Assembly: GCF_018449775.1 (NCBI RefSeq)
Contig: NZ_JAAVVB010000001.1
Span: 1,364,001 to 1,428,000, forward strand
DNA: 64,000 nt
Direction of reading: 5' to 3'
Source: Mucilaginibacter sp. dw_454
Lineage (GTDB): Bacteria > Bacteroidota > Bacteroidia > Sphingobacteriales > Sphingobacteriaceae
Shown here: piece by piece, positions 19,307 through 29,147 of the stretch
Layout of the letters: each line of letters starts with the position of its first letter
Position numbering within the stretch: the stretch's first letter is position 1
The notes under the pieces: model-generated
Seen by the model: the letters and a program-made list of their open reading frames with translations, nothing else
Databases searched by the model: none
What the model was told of the DNA's origin: nothing
Translations under genes and position numbers: made by a program

Positions 19307-20536
19307 TTAATCTCGTTTTAATGTCTGGCTTTCCAGGAACTGGTCTTGGGTGCTATAGGGTGTATAATCTACCGGTAACAACACCGACAGGCGCGCTTGC
19401 GACCACGATCCTTCATACGACGGGCTCTTGCCAACTACAGTTCCGTTTTTGTCGATCATTACAGAACGGTTATCATTGATCAAACTCACAATAGTGGTCT
19501 GATAGTTCAAATCGCCGGGGCTGCGGTAAACTTCTTTATAATAATTCACCTCCCATTTTTTGGTGTAAACCACGTACAGATGGTTGGGGAATGTCAACTC
19601 CTTTAAGTTTGGATTGACGGTTGATTTCAGAATATCCTTTACGTTAAACCGGCCGTGAAATTTTTGATTGGCATAGCGCGAACTCCGGGCTGCTGCGTTC
19701 CAAAATTTCAGCGAATCCGGACTCAGCTGTCTTGCTTTGGCTATATGCGCCTCAATCTCGCTATCTGTCGGCCTAAATTCATTTACGTCGCGCGATAGAT
19801 TATAAATCCGATAACCGCCTTCTTCCAGGCTATCCTTAAATAACGATCTATAAAAATGCATGGCCGAGCCGTAATAGGCTTCATCGCGTTTTTGCTGCCA
19901 TTTCTTTTGCTGCCATTTGCTGGCTTTCATTTCTTCAAAAACCTGGCTGCCGGCATAGGCTACATTTCCCAACTGCAACTCGCTTCTGAAATTTTTAAGC
20001 AGAAATTTTATTCGATAGCCTAACGCATGATTCTCTATCACCAGGAATTGGTCTGCATAAGCTTCCAGTACAGTTTTATTTTGATGATAAGCAAAATTTA
20101 ACACATCAGGGTTCAATATTTTACAGTCGGCAGCATTGGCATCGGTACCAATAAAGTCTTGCTTAAACTGTTCAAGGGCTTCCCTTTTGTCTGACTTTGA
20201 CATGGTGGATATAGTAACCTCTTTCAGTTCATTTACTTTTGGCTGGAGTTCAACATTCAAAGTAACTGCCGCATCATTGATAGATACCACCTGTACCTGA
20301 TCTTCATACCCTACAGAGCTAACTACCAGGTTATACTGCCCCTGCTTTAAGCCGTTCAAAATAAAGGTACCATCTTTGGTGGTTGAGGTACCGAATGACG
20401 AGTTGCTTAAAAACACGCTCGCGCCTGCTACCGCAGCTTTGGTATCTGCAGCTGTTATTTTACCGGTAATAGTAACACTTTGCGCCCAGCTTATAGCGGG
20501 CATCATCATCAACAAAAATATCCTCAACAATTTCAT
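19307..20536 (-). CDS. Secreted carboxypeptidase-like beta-domain protein D
   Basis: A 409-residue exported protein, signal peptide ending in ISWAQ. It has the same layout as the downstream paralogue: a regulatory-like beta-sandwich at about 22-106 (VTITGKITAA, SFGTSTTKDGTF) and the unknown C-terminal region with YYGSAMHFYRSLF and YEGSWSQARLSVLLPVDY. Identity runs along the whole protein, so the pair arose by tandem duplication. Both lie between ccmB and ccmC, splitting that operon. Confidence 0.75.
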   Translation of the reverse strand: MKLLRIFLLMMMPAISWAQSVTITGKITAADTKAAVAGASVFLSNSSFGTSTTKDGTFILNGLKQGQYNLVVSSVGYEDQVQVVSINDAAVTLNVELQPKVNELKEVTISTMSKSDKREALEQFKQDFIGTDANAADCKILNPDVLNFAYHQNKTVLEAYADQFLVIENHALGYRIKFLLKNFRSELQLGNVAYAGSQVFEEMKASKWQQKKWQQKRDEAYYGSAMHFYRSLFKDSLEEGGYRIYNLSRDVNEFRPTDSEIEAHIAKARQLSPDSLKFWNAAARSSRYANQKFHGRFNVKDILKSTVNPNLKELTFPNHLYVVYTKKWEVNYYKEVYRSPGDLNYQTTIVSLINDNRSVMIDKNGTVVGKSPSYEGSWSQARLSVLLPVDYTPYSTQDQFLESQTLKRD

Positions 20537-20582
20537 CAGCTAGTTTTAAAATGTAATTAACGCATGGTAGCGTAAGGTATTA

Positions 20583-21266
20583 TCAATCTCGCCATAAAAA
20601 CGGAAACAGTAGCAAAGCTGTTGCCATAACAATGACATTAATGGCACACAGCGCGCCTATATCGCCATAACTTGAACTACGATCAAGGCCATCCATAGCA
20701 TGTTTACTCAGGCGGATCAAAATCAAAATAACGGGGATGATAACCGGAAAACTTAATATAGCCATCAGTGTGCCGTTATTACCTGCTTTTGACGCAATGG
20801 CCGATATCATAGTAAATACTGTCGAAAAACTTAAACTACCCAATATTACCACCAGGAAGTAAAACAGCGGATCGCCGATGGTATTGGTGAAGAACAGCAG
20901 ATATACTATCAGCGCCAGGATGCTGAGCAATGACATCAGTAAAATATTGTAAATAGTTTTTGATAAAATGATGGCTTGCGGGCTGGCTATGGAATAATAA
21001 TAAAGCAACCGGCTCTTACTTTCCTGCAAAAAACTTTTGGCTATAGCATTTACGGATGCAAACAAAATAATGATCCAGAATAAAACATTCCATACAACTT
21101 TATAACCATCGCTTTTTTCGAAGCCCGGTGTAAGCGTAAATGAGATGTAGCAAATAAACACTGTTGAAACCACGTAAAGCAATACACCGTTGAAAGCGTA
21201 TTTTGAACGCCACTCCAGCACTACTTCTTTTTTAAAAAGCTCCCACGTTTGGTCAAAAAGTTTCAT
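20583..21266 (-). CDS. ccmB: Heme exporter protein CcmB
   Basis: A 227-residue protein with six predicted membrane helices and the CcmB-type start (LFKKEVVLEWRSKYAFNG). It also has FLQESKSRLLYYY near 85-97. CcmB is the membrane subunit of the CcmAB ABC complex that drives release of holo-CcmE. The ATPase CcmA is not in the window. It heads the minus-strand ccm region and diverges from ogt. Confidence 0.9.
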   Translation of the reverse strand: MKLFDQTWELFKKEVVLEWRSKYAFNGVLLYVVSTVFICYISFTLTPGFEKSDGYKVVWNVLFWIIILFASVNAIAKSFLQESKSRLLYYYSIASPQAIILSKTIYNILLMSLLSILALIVYLLFFTNTIGDPLFYFLVVILGSLSFSTVFTMISAIASKAGNNGTLMAILSFPVIIPVILILIRLSKHAMDGLDRSSSYGDIGALCAINVIVMATALLLFPFLWRD

Positions 21267-21334
21267 CGGTGTAAAAATAGTAATTAGCGCGTCTTAAATT
21301 GCCGATTAGCGAAAAAGAGCCTTAAATTTACCGT

Positions 21335-21820
21335 ATGCCAGTAATGTATTACAAAACGCCGGTAGGCATTGCCATGATTGCAGAGGACGATGGTTTTATT
21401 AGCCGGGTACATATTTTGGATGAGGAGCGCGAAGCTACAGAACCATCATCGCCTCTACTTCAAGAAATTGCAAAGCAGTTTGATGAATATTTTGCGGGCA
21501 CGCGGCGTGATTTTGACCTGCCGATAAAACAGTCCGGGTCTGATTTCCAACAGCAGGTTTGGCAGGAATTATTAAAGATTGAATACGGCAAAACCATCAG
21601 CTACAACGAGCAATCTTTACGCATGAACAGCCCATTGGCCATACGTGCTATTGCAGCTGCCAATGGCCGGAACAATCTGTGGGTAGTTGTACCCTGTCAC
21701 CGTGTAATCGGATCGAACGGAAGCCTTACCGGCTATGCAGGCGGACTGTGGCGTAAAAAATGGCTACTGGAGCACGAAGCTAAAGTAGCCGGTATTGGCC
21801 AGACCAGGCTTGAATTTTAG
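21335..21820 (+). CDS. ogt: Methylated-DNA--protein-cysteine methyltransferase
   Basis: A 161-residue protein. The active site PCHRVIG contains the acceptor Cys121, preceded by AAANGRNN and followed by GYAGGLWRKKWLLEHE, all typical of MGMT/Ogt. It transfers alkyl groups from O6-alkylguanine to itself once, repairing DNA. A helix-turn-helix DNA-binding segment covers about 65-105. It stands alone on the plus strand, and its stop lies 2 bp from the stop of the convergent kinase gene. Confidence 0.95.
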   Translation: MPVMYYKTPVGIAMIAEDDGFISRVHILDEEREATEPSSPLLQEIAKQFDEYFAGTRRDFDLPIKQSGSDFQQQVWQELLKIEYGKTISYNEQSLRMNSPLAIRAIAAANGRNNLWVVVPCHRVIGSNGSLTGYAGGLWRKKWLLEHEAKVAGIGQTRLEF

Positions 21821-21822
21821 CT

Positions 21823-23751
21823 TTAGATTCGGCTCAATAATCTTTCCATTTTTTCATGTAGCTGCGCCGGGACGAAGGGTTTCGACAACACATCGTTCAT
21901 ACCTGATGCCAAAGCCTCTTGTTGTTCATGATCAAACGTAGCCGCCGATAGCGAAATGATTGGGATACTGCGCTTAGGCTCTTCAAAATCAATCCTGATT
22001 TTGCGGGCTGCCTGGTAACCATTCATTTCAGGCATGTGGGTATCCATCAATATCAGGTCGTAGTTATTTTCTTTAAGCTTATCCAAAACCTTATGGCCGT
22101 TATTCACCATTTCAACTTTTACTTTCCAGTCGTTAAGTATTTTTGAAAGCATAAATTGGTTTACCAGGTTATCTTCAGCTACCAAAATACTAATACCTTC
22201 AAATGGTGCAAGTTCGCTTGTGGCCTTCTTTACCGCCTCTTCTGCAGGCTTAGCAGCAACGGTATACCAGTTGGTAAACGTAAATATGCTACCCTTCCCG
22301 ATGCGGCTGTCGACGGTTAGTTCGCCGCCTTTTAACTCAATCAATTTTTTAACAATAGCCAAACCCAGGCCTGTGCCGCCATATTTGTTAGCCGTATCAT
22401 CGTCAGCCTGTTCAAATGATTCAAAAATATCATTAAGGCGATGTTTGGGTATGCCTATGCCTGTATCTTCAACAATAAATTGCAGCTTAACTTTATCTGA
22501 TTCTTTAGCTAATTGTGTCACATTTAACTTTACATGACCACGTTTGGTAAACTTGATGGCGTTACTCAGTAAATTCATTAAGATTTGATTTAACCTTAAT
22601 GAGTCGACTATCAGGTATTCCGGAATCTCGTTATCTACGTGCAAGAAAAATTCAATGTGCTCTTCGTCTGCTTTAAACTTCAGCAACCTGTAAGCAGACT
22701 GTACCAGGTCTCTGATTTTCTTTGGAGAGCGGATGATGCTGAATTTACCAGCATCTATTTTAGAGATATCTAAAACGTCGTTAATTACCCCCAACAAAGA
22801 TTGCGACGATACATCCAACATATCTACCATACCGTTTTGCTGATCTGTAAGCGGCGTTTTACGCAGGAGCGATGTTATACCTATAATACCATTGATGGGC
22901 GTACGTAGCTCATGGCTCATGTTAGCCAGGAACGTTTCTTTAGCTTTTTTTCCAATTTCGGCCGCTTCCTTAGATTTAATCAGCTGGTTTTCGTAACTTT
23001 TTTGCGGTGAGACATCGTTGATATTAAAAAACAACATTTTGTTGCGATAAGCCACGCGACACTCAACCGAGATAGGATTTTTAGAAAACGTTGCAAACTG
23101 GCAATCTAAAACCGACATGGTTAAGTTTTCTTTAAGGATATCGCCAAGTCGTTTACGAAAAGTCGCTCTATCTTCGTCAACTACACGGTCGACAATACTT
23201 TTACCGATAAGCTCCGTCTGCCGGTAGCCTAAAATAGTTTCCACGGCAGGATTAATAGTTTTTATGCGCAAAGTTTCAGCATCAACCGTACAAATAATAT
23301 CAGCCGAGTTTTTAACCACCATGGCATAATTTTCCAGCTCTTCGTTTTTCAACTTTAAGTCTGCCTGCGCACGGGCCAGCTGTATAAATGAGTCAACCTT
23401 GGCCGATGTTATATACGGATCAAGCGGTTTATATAAATAATCTACTGCACCTACACCTAATCCTTTTACAGCATAGCGGGTTTCTTTTGATATTGCGGTA
23501 ACAAACAACACCAGGATATCTTTGGTACGCGGGTTTGATTTCAACATCTCCACAAACTCAAAGCCGTCCATTTCTGGCATTTGAACATCAACTAAAGCTA
23601 TGGCAATATTGTTTTCCCAAGCTATTTTAAGCGCATCATTAGGAGATGTAGTAGAAAATATCTTAATATCGTTTCGATCCAACAGTGCCTCAAGCGCTAT
23701 GATATTCTCCTGGCGGTCATCAACTATAAGAACATTAATGGGGGTCGGCAT
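21823..23751 (-). CDS. REC-PAS-histidine kinase-REC hybrid protein
   Basis: A 642-residue cytoplasmic signalling protein without membrane helices. Order: receiver 1 (about 4-125, acidic pair 11-12, phosphoacceptor Asp55), PAS (about 140-250), HisKA with His280 in MSHELRTP, HATPase (about 385-495 with DTGIGIP and GGTGLGLAI), and receiver 2 with Asp570. It probably receives phosphate from an upstream kinase and relays it. It is the last gene of a four-gene operon with CheB, CheR and a larger hybrid kinase. No DNA-binding output domain is seen. Confidence 0.93.
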   Translation of the reverse strand: MPTPINVLIVDDRQENIIALEALLDRNDIKIFSTTSPNDALKIAWENNIAIALVDVQMPEMDGFEFVEMLKSNPRTKDILVLFVTAISKETRYAVKGLGVGAVDYLYKPLDPYITSAKVDSFIQLARAQADLKLKNEELENYAMVVKNSADIICTVDAETLRIKTINPAVETILGYRQTELIGKSIVDRVVDEDRATFRKRLGDILKENLTMSVLDCQFATFSKNPISVECRVAYRNKMLFFNINDVSPQKSYENQLIKSKEAAEIGKKAKETFLANMSHELRTPINGIIGITSLLRKTPLTDQQNGMVDMLDVSSQSLLGVINDVLDISKIDAGKFSIIRSPKKIRDLVQSAYRLLKFKADEEHIEFFLHVDNEIPEYLIVDSLRLNQILMNLLSNAIKFTKRGHVKLNVTQLAKESDKVKLQFIVEDTGIGIPKHRLNDIFESFEQADDDTANKYGGTGLGLAIVKKLIELKGGELTVDSRIGKGSIFTFTNWYTVAAKPAEEAVKKATSELAPFEGISILVAEDNLVNQFMLSKILNDWKVKVEMVNNGHKVLDKLKENNYDLILMDTHMPEMNGYQAARKIRIDFEEPKRSIPIISLSAATFDHEQQEALASGMNDVLSKPFVPAQLHEKMERLLSRI

Positions 23752-23779
23752 TATAATCAGTTAGGGGTCTTGAAAAAAA

Positions 23780-24367
23780 TTATAGTTGAAAAAGTTCCAG
23801 TATTTCTTTAGTATTCAGCACGTACTGCGCAGCTTCCATGTTAATTGCAGATTGCGGCATTTCAGGCATTTCAGCCTCCAACGGATTTTGCGCTATAGTA
23901 AGCGCTCCGTTTTTGCGCAATTTAAACAATCCTTCTGCTCCATCCGGGTTAGCTCCTGAAAACAGCACCGCAGTACATTTTTCGCAATATATATCAGAAG
24001 CGCTATCGAAAGCTACATCAATTGATGGTTTTGAATACCATACAGCATCAGACACGTCTAAACTAAAAGATCTGTCTTTCTCAATTAGGGTATGGTAGTT
24101 TGCCGGCGCAATGTAAACTGTATTGTTCTTAATTACGTCTTTGTCACTAACTTCCCTGAGTGACATACGGCTACTTTCTGCAAACAGTTTTTCTATTTCG
24201 CTAAAAAAATTTTTTTTTCGGTGGATGACAATCAGTACTGCTTTATCGAGGTTTTTGGGAAACGCTTTTACAGCGCTGTAAATCGGCTTAAACGAACCTG
24301 CAGAGCCACCCAGCAACAACAAATCAGATTTGCGCCAGCGTTCTATGATATATGGGTCAAGAGCCAA
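23780..24367 (-). CDS. Stand-alone CheB-type methylesterase
   Basis: A 195-residue protein corresponding only to the CheB catalytic domain; the receiver domain is absent. The triad is visible as Ser22 in GGSAG, His49 in VIHRKK and Asp142 in GANPDGAEG. It would hydrolyse glutamyl methyl esters. It overlaps the CheR gene by 11 bp, so the two are translationally coupled. No methyl-accepting receptor is in the window, so the substrate may be the coiled-coil region of the adjacent kinase; that is inference. Confidence 0.9.
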   Translation of the reverse strand: MALDPYIIERWRKSDLLLLGGSAGSFKPIYSAVKAFPKNLDKAVLIVIHRKKNFFSEIEKLFAESSRMSLREVSDKDVIKNNTVYIAPANYHTLIEKDRSFSLDVSDAVWYSKPSIDVAFDSASDIYCEKCTAVLFSGANPDGAEGLFKLRKNGALTIAQNPLEAEMPEMPQSAINMEAAQYVLNTKEILELFQL

Positions 24368-25187
24368 TTTTTTGGTATATATTTTCTTTTTGGTTGATAA
24401 CCTTAAACTTTTTCCTGAAACTGTCAGAACGGATAGTTTCTTTTGAACCTAAACATAAAAAACCAAGCGGGGCAAGGCTTTTATAAAAAAGATCAAGAAT
24501 CCTTTCCTGTAATTCTATTTCAAAATAGATAAATACGTTACGGCAACTTATCAGTTGAAACTCGTTAAACACATTATCTGATACCAGGTTATGTACGGAA
24601 AATAAAGTATTTTGTTTCAATTCGGCATGTATTGATGCTGCATCATACATAATAGTGAAGTGATCTGTTATTGACCCTGCCAAACCCGCCATCTGGTAGT
24701 TTTCTGCGTAGCTTTTTATTTTACGCAGGCTATAAATACCTTTCCGGGCCTCTTTCAGGCATTCGGTATTGATATCAGTACCGTAGATAAATGCTTTTTT
24801 GCGGAGGCCGGCCTGATTCAGCAATATGGCTAATGAATAAGCTTCTTCGCCGGATGAGCAGCCGGCACACCAGATCTTAGTGTGTTGATATGATGATAAA
24901 TAGGGAATTACCTGTTCATTAAAAGCCCGGTAAAACGATGGATCACGAAACATTTCGGTAACGTTCACCGTAACTTCTTCCAGAAAATGCTGAAAGAAAC
25001 CCTTATCATTTACCAATACATGTTTCAGGTCGTAAAACTGCAGCCTCTTTAACTGCATAATGCGTGTAACCCTGCGCTTTAACGAGGCCTTGGTATAACT
25101 GCTAAAATCAAAGCCGTAAATTTTCTTTACCAGGTCTATGATCTCGGTTATTTGTGGGGTAGTTATAGTCTCGGCGGCAACATGCAT
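24357..25187 (-). CDS. CheR-type protein-glutamate methyltransferase
   Basis: A 276-residue enzyme with the N-terminal helical CheR domain (about 10-75, ending in NVTEMFRD) and the SAM-binding domain beginning with WCAGCSSGEEAYS at 106-118. ISCRNVFIYF marks the catalytic half. It methylates glutamate side chains using SAM. One base separates its start from the stop of the big hybrid kinase. The pentapeptide-tether-binding features of proteobacterial CheR cannot be judged here. Confidence 0.93.
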   Translation of the reverse strand: MHVAAETITTPQITEIIDLVKKIYGFDFSSYTKASLKRRVTRIMQLKRLQFYDLKHVLVNDKGFFQHFLEEVTVNVTEMFRDPSFYRAFNEQVIPYLSSYQHTKIWCAGCSSGEEAYSLAILLNQAGLRKKAFIYGTDINTECLKEARKGIYSLRKIKSYAENYQMAGLAGSITDHFTIMYDAASIHAELKQNTLFSVHNLVSDNVFNEFQLISCRNVFIYFEIELQERILDLFYKSLAPLGFLCLGSKETIRSDSFRKKFKVINQKENIYQKIGS

Positions 25188-25188
25188 A

Positions 25189-28100
25189 TTACTTATCTAA
25201 CCATAATTGCATTAAAGCTATTAAACGGTCCATATCAACCGGTTTGGTTATATAGTCGTTAGCTCCAGCCTCAATACATTTCTCTCTATCGTCCTTCATG
25301 GCTTTTGCGGTTAAAGCAATAACCGGCAAGCGCGCCCATTTACCTTGTTTGCGTATAGCACGGGTGGCTTCATAACCATCCATTTTAGGCATCATGATAT
25401 CCATTAGTACAATATCAACATCAGGTATTTCATGCAGTTTTTCTAAAGCCTCTTCACCATCGTTGGCAATTTCAACAACCATATCGTAACTCTGCAAAGC
25501 ACTGCTTAATGCAAAAATATTACGCATATCATCATCAACTATTAATACTTTTTTGCCTTTAACTCCTTCGCTGCCTTTAGACATAATCTTCGCTGTTGTA
25601 TTTCCCTGTTGAGGGCTTGTAGTACTAATTTTATTTAAAAACAGATTCACTTCGTCAATTAACCTATCAGACGATTTATTTGTTTTAACCACCATTGCAT
25701 TTGCATATTTCATCAAACGGCTAACTGATGTTTTGTCTAACTCCATAGCAGTATTGACAATTACCGGCAATGATGAAAAACGCTCAACCTCTTTAATTTT
25801 ATCCAATAAATCCAATCCGGAAATATCAGGCAAATTAAGGTCCAGAATTACGCATTGGTAATCATTATTATGCAGCATGCGGAAAGCCGACTCGCCATCA
25901 AAAGCCTGATCTACCGTAATACCATTAGCTTGCATCATGTCTTTCAAAGCCTGGCTTTGCGCTTTATGATCTTCAACCAATAATATCTGTTTAAATTGAG
26001 TACCGCTATTGGCCATGATATCGCCAAATAATTTATCCAACGTACCGGTATCTATCGGCTTTTTCAGGAAGCTGATGGCACCTTCTTTACGCACGCGGTT
26101 AGCGGTAGCGTCGCCCGCCGACATTAAGTGAACCGGGATATCGGCAGTTTCAGTATCCTGTTTCAGTTCTTTTAGTATCTGCCAACCGTCTTTGCCGGGC
26201 AGCATAATATCTAATATCACCGCATCGGGCAGATTCTCTTTAATAATTTGCACCGCATTGGTTCCTTCGTTTACAATCACTGATTTATAACCATGATCCC
26301 GCGAGTAATCTTGCAGAATGGTAGCGAAGTTCTTATCGTCCTCCACAATAACCACTAACGGGTCCCGGTCATGTTTCTTCACCGCTTTAGGTAGTGGTTT
26401 AAAGGTAGGTGTAGGTTTAAAACCTTCAACAGTCGGAACGGTGTCATCTCCAGCAACTTCCACAGCTTTAGCCTGTAGCGGGATGGTCAGGATAAACTCG
26501 CTGCCCTCGCCCTGCTTACTTCTTAAAGTAATAGCACCACCTAGCAATGCTGCCAGTTCGCGGCTGATAGATAAGCCTAAACCTGTGCCTCCATACTTGC
26601 GACTGGTGGATCCGTCTGCTTGTTGGAAAGCTTCAAAAATGATCTTTTGTTTATCAGCAGGGATACCAATACCGGTATCTTTTATAGCGAAGCTAATCGT
26701 CTCGGGAGATCTGCCAGGCTCAACGTTAATAGCGATGGCACCGTGCTCCGGCGTAAATTTAAACGCATTTGATAACAAGTTCTTAATCACTTGCTCAACT
26801 CTTACTTTATCGGTAAAGATAGTTTCTGGCGAGTTTTGAATACTGGTAGTAAAGCGAATCTGTTTATGAGCTGCAACTTCGGCAAACAGGCTTTCCATAT
26901 CGGCAAGGATCTCTGAAATTTTAATATCCTCGTTCTGCATATCCAGCTTGCCCGATTCTATTTTAGACAAGTCCAGAATATCGTTAATCAGTGTCAGCAA
27001 ATCGTTACCTGCGTTAAATATTACGCTGGCATATTTAATCTGATCTTCTGATAGATTAGCCGGTTTATTGTCTTTTAAAATCCGCGCCAACACCAGGATG
27101 CTATTCAACGGTGTCCGCAGCTCATGGCTCATGTTAGCCAAAAACTCTGATTTATATTTACCGGTAGTTTCAAGCTCTTCTACCTTGGCATTGATGGCCG
27201 CGCGGGCCTCTTCAATAGCCTGGTTCTTTTCTTCCAGTAAACTGGCTTTTTCTTCCAGTTCGGTATTGATGGTACGCAACTCTTCTTGTTGTACACGCAA
27301 TTCTTCTTCTGATGCTTCCAACATTTCCGTTTTGTTCATCAGTTCTTCATTAGTAACGCGCATTTCTTCTTGTTGCGCAGCCAATTCTTCTGCTTGCTGT
27401 TGTGTTTCTTCAAACAGTTCATGCATGATAGTACGGGCCTGTGCGGTATTTACAGAGATGCCGATGTCGTTACCAATCAATGTCAGGTAATCTTTGATCT
27501 GGTCGTTAATTCCATCGCGATAGCCAACCTCCATCACGCCTTTCAATTTTTTGTCGAAAAAGAACGGCAGGATAAAACTTTCTATGTTACCATCTAATAA
27601 TATAGACGACTGCAGTTCCAGTTTATCGTTAAGTTTCCCCTTCACTACTACCGACTTACCGCTACGCGCAACCTCTCCTATCCAACCTTCGCCCAATGCT
27701 ACGGTATTTTTTATAAACGTTAAATTAGAGAAAGCATAAGTGGCGTATAAATCCAGGCGTGTTTCTTTATCATTATATAAATAAATGGTTCCGGTTAATG
27801 CGCGCGTATAATTTGCTACCTCTGCTAAAATATTTTCGGTCAACTCTTTTTCGCTTTGCTGGCCCTGCATTTTCTCATTCAATAAACCGGTACCTGTTAG
27901 CAGCCAGTTTTGAGACTCGTTTTCGGCCAATACATTTTCCAGCTCTATGTTGGTGATTTTTATTTCGTCTTCGATCTTTTTCTGCTCGGCAAATGTTTTC
28001 TGGATATAGTAAAACAGCATTAAAATAATCACCAGGAATATTGCGCAACCTACTGCAATAAAAACAATTGCGTTGGTTGATGCCTTCTCAGAGCTGGCCT

Positions 28101-28617
28101 TGCGCGTGGCAAGCAGAATATTCTCTGTTTCTTCCACTTGGGTCAGCACCCGGCGAATAGAATCCATATTATGTTTCCCGGCAGCCAGTGTACTGTTTTG
28201 CACCATGTAATCTAAACCCTTGGTATTACGCAATTCAATATTGTCTTTCAACACATTCAGTTGTGAGTTTACCAGTTGGGTTAGCGCTTCTACCCTTTTT
28301 ACCTGTATAGAATTATCCGGAATTAAACTACGCAGGTCTTCCAGGTCTGTATGAATGTTAGGTAAAGCCGCATTATATGGCTCTAAAAAGGTCGGCTTAG
28401 CGGTTGCTGCAAAGCCACGCATGCCGGTTTCGGCATCTATTAACATTTGCAATAAATTATTGGATGTCTTGATCACCTTTTGAGTATGATCAACCATTAC
28501 GGTATCATCCTCTAACTGAGTGATGCTATTAAAGGATAAAAATCCGACAACAAATACCAGTATTATGGAAACGCCAAAGCCGGCCAATACCTGGTTCCTA
28601 AAAGACAATTTGAGCAT
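25189..28617 (-). CDS. CHASE3-GAF hybrid histidine kinase with three receivers
   Basis: A 1142-residue membrane sensor. Order: membrane helix (about 9-30), CHASE3-type extracytoplasmic domain (about 35-180), second helix (183-205), GAF (about 255-400), a long signalling coiled coil (405-485), HisKA with His498, HATPase (about 605-715), and receivers with Asp803, Asp926 and Asp1073. It likely senses an unknown periplasmic cue and starts a phosphorelay to the downstream REC-PAS-kinase-REC protein. It is the first gene of the operon with cheR and cheB. Confidence 0.94.
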   Translation of the reverse strand: MLKLSFRNQVLAGFGVSIILVFVVGFLSFNSITQLEDDTVMVDHTQKVIKTSNNLLQMLIDAETGMRGFAATAKPTFLEPYNAALPNIHTDLEDLRSLIPDNSIQVKRVEALTQLVNSQLNVLKDNIELRNTKGLDYMVQNSTLAAGKHNMDSIRRVLTQVEETENILLATRKASSEKASTNAIVFIAVGCAIFLVIILMLFYYIQKTFAEQKKIEDEIKITNIELENVLAENESQNWLLTGTGLLNEKMQGQQSEKELTENILAEVANYTRALTGTIYLYNDKETRLDLYATYAFSNLTFIKNTVALGEGWIGEVARSGKSVVVKGKLNDKLELQSSILLDGNIESFILPFFFDKKLKGVMEVGYRDGINDQIKDYLTLIGNDIGISVNTAQARTIMHELFEETQQQAEELAAQQEEMRVTNEELMNKTEMLEASEEELRVQQEELRTINTELEEKASLLEEKNQAIEEARAAINAKVEELETTGKYKSEFLANMSHELRTPLNSILVLARILKDNKPANLSEDQIKYASVIFNAGNDLLTLINDILDLSKIESGKLDMQNEDIKISEILADMESLFAEVAAHKQIRFTTSIQNSPETIFTDKVRVEQVIKNLLSNAFKFTPEHGAIAINVEPGRSPETISFAIKDTGIGIPADKQKIIFEAFQQADGSTSRKYGGTGLGLSISRELAALLGGAITLRSKQGEGSEFILTIPLQAKAVEVAGDDTVPTVEGFKPTPTFKPLPKAVKKHDRDPLVVIVEDDKNFATILQDYSRDHGYKSVIVNEGTNAVQIIKENLPDAVILDIMLPGKDGWQILKELKQDTETADIPVHLMSAGDATANRVRKEGAISFLKKPIDTGTLDKLFGDIMANSGTQFKQILLVEDHKAQSQALKDMMQANGITVDQAFDGESAFRMLHNNDYQCVILDLNLPDISGLDLLDKIKEVERFSSLPVIVNTAMELDKTSVSRLMKYANAMVVKTNKSSDRLIDEVNLFLNKISTTSPQQGNTTAKIMSKGSEGVKGKKVLIVDDDMRNIFALSSALQSYDMVVEIANDGEEALEKLHEIPDVDIVLMDIMMPKMDGYEATRAIRKQGKWARLPVIALTAKAMKDDREKCIEAGANDYITKPVDMDRLIALMQLWLDK

Positions 28618-28730
28618 CTATAGATAGTTTGGTTTACAAATATGTAAAAAAAGTTTTGCTGATTTAAAAGCCAAAGATGTTAAAACAGCGCAATTTGATT
28701 ATTGTTGACGCTGTTTATTAACAATTAGAG

Positions 28731-29138
28731 CTAACGCGAATATTTTGAGGTTTTCACCATTGAACCGGCCAGAGCAAGAATCGGACCGACGAATAATAAA
28801 TACCATCCCCACTTAAATTTGATCTGGCTGGTTAAAAAACCGGCTATAGATTTGAAGGGCAAAAAACTAAAGCTGGTATGCACTTTCAGGTAAGCTGCTA
28901 CAAATAATGCGAACACCAACACTAACGAAATCCAGCCGGTTAAGCGCACCAACTGTACGCGGGTTAGTATCACTCCTAAAATGCCTACTACAGAGATCAA
29001 CAGGATAACCATACCATACGGACGGTTAAGGTCATATACATCCATATTAAACAAATGGAACGGGCGCAATAACGGGCACCAGGTACCGGCCATTAATAGC
29101 ACAAAGCCTATAAACGATACTAATGAGGGTAAGCGCAT
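28731..29138 (-). CDS. Conserved hypothetical membrane protein
   Basis: A 135-residue hydrophobic protein with about four membrane helices (near 7-23, 41-60, 66-86 and 110-128). No catalytic motif is seen. It begins 9 bp after gldC on the same strand, so it is probably co-transcribed and located in the inner membrane. Function not recognised. Confidence 0.7.
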   Translation of the reverse strand: MRLPSLVSFIGFVLLMAGTWCPLLRPFHLFNMDVYDLNRPYGMVILLISVVGILGVILTRVQLVRLTGWISLVLVFALFVAAYLKVHTSFSFLPFKSIAGFLTSQIKFKWGWYLLFVGPILALAGSMVKTSKYSR

Positions 29139-29147
29139 AGCGTAATA

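Noticed and set aside
26318..26839. Plus-strand open frame of 173 codons opposite the large hybrid kinase
   Set aside because: It is the antisense of the kinase and receiver-coding region, is Ser- and Pro-rich without a domain, and the opposite frame has full family motifs.
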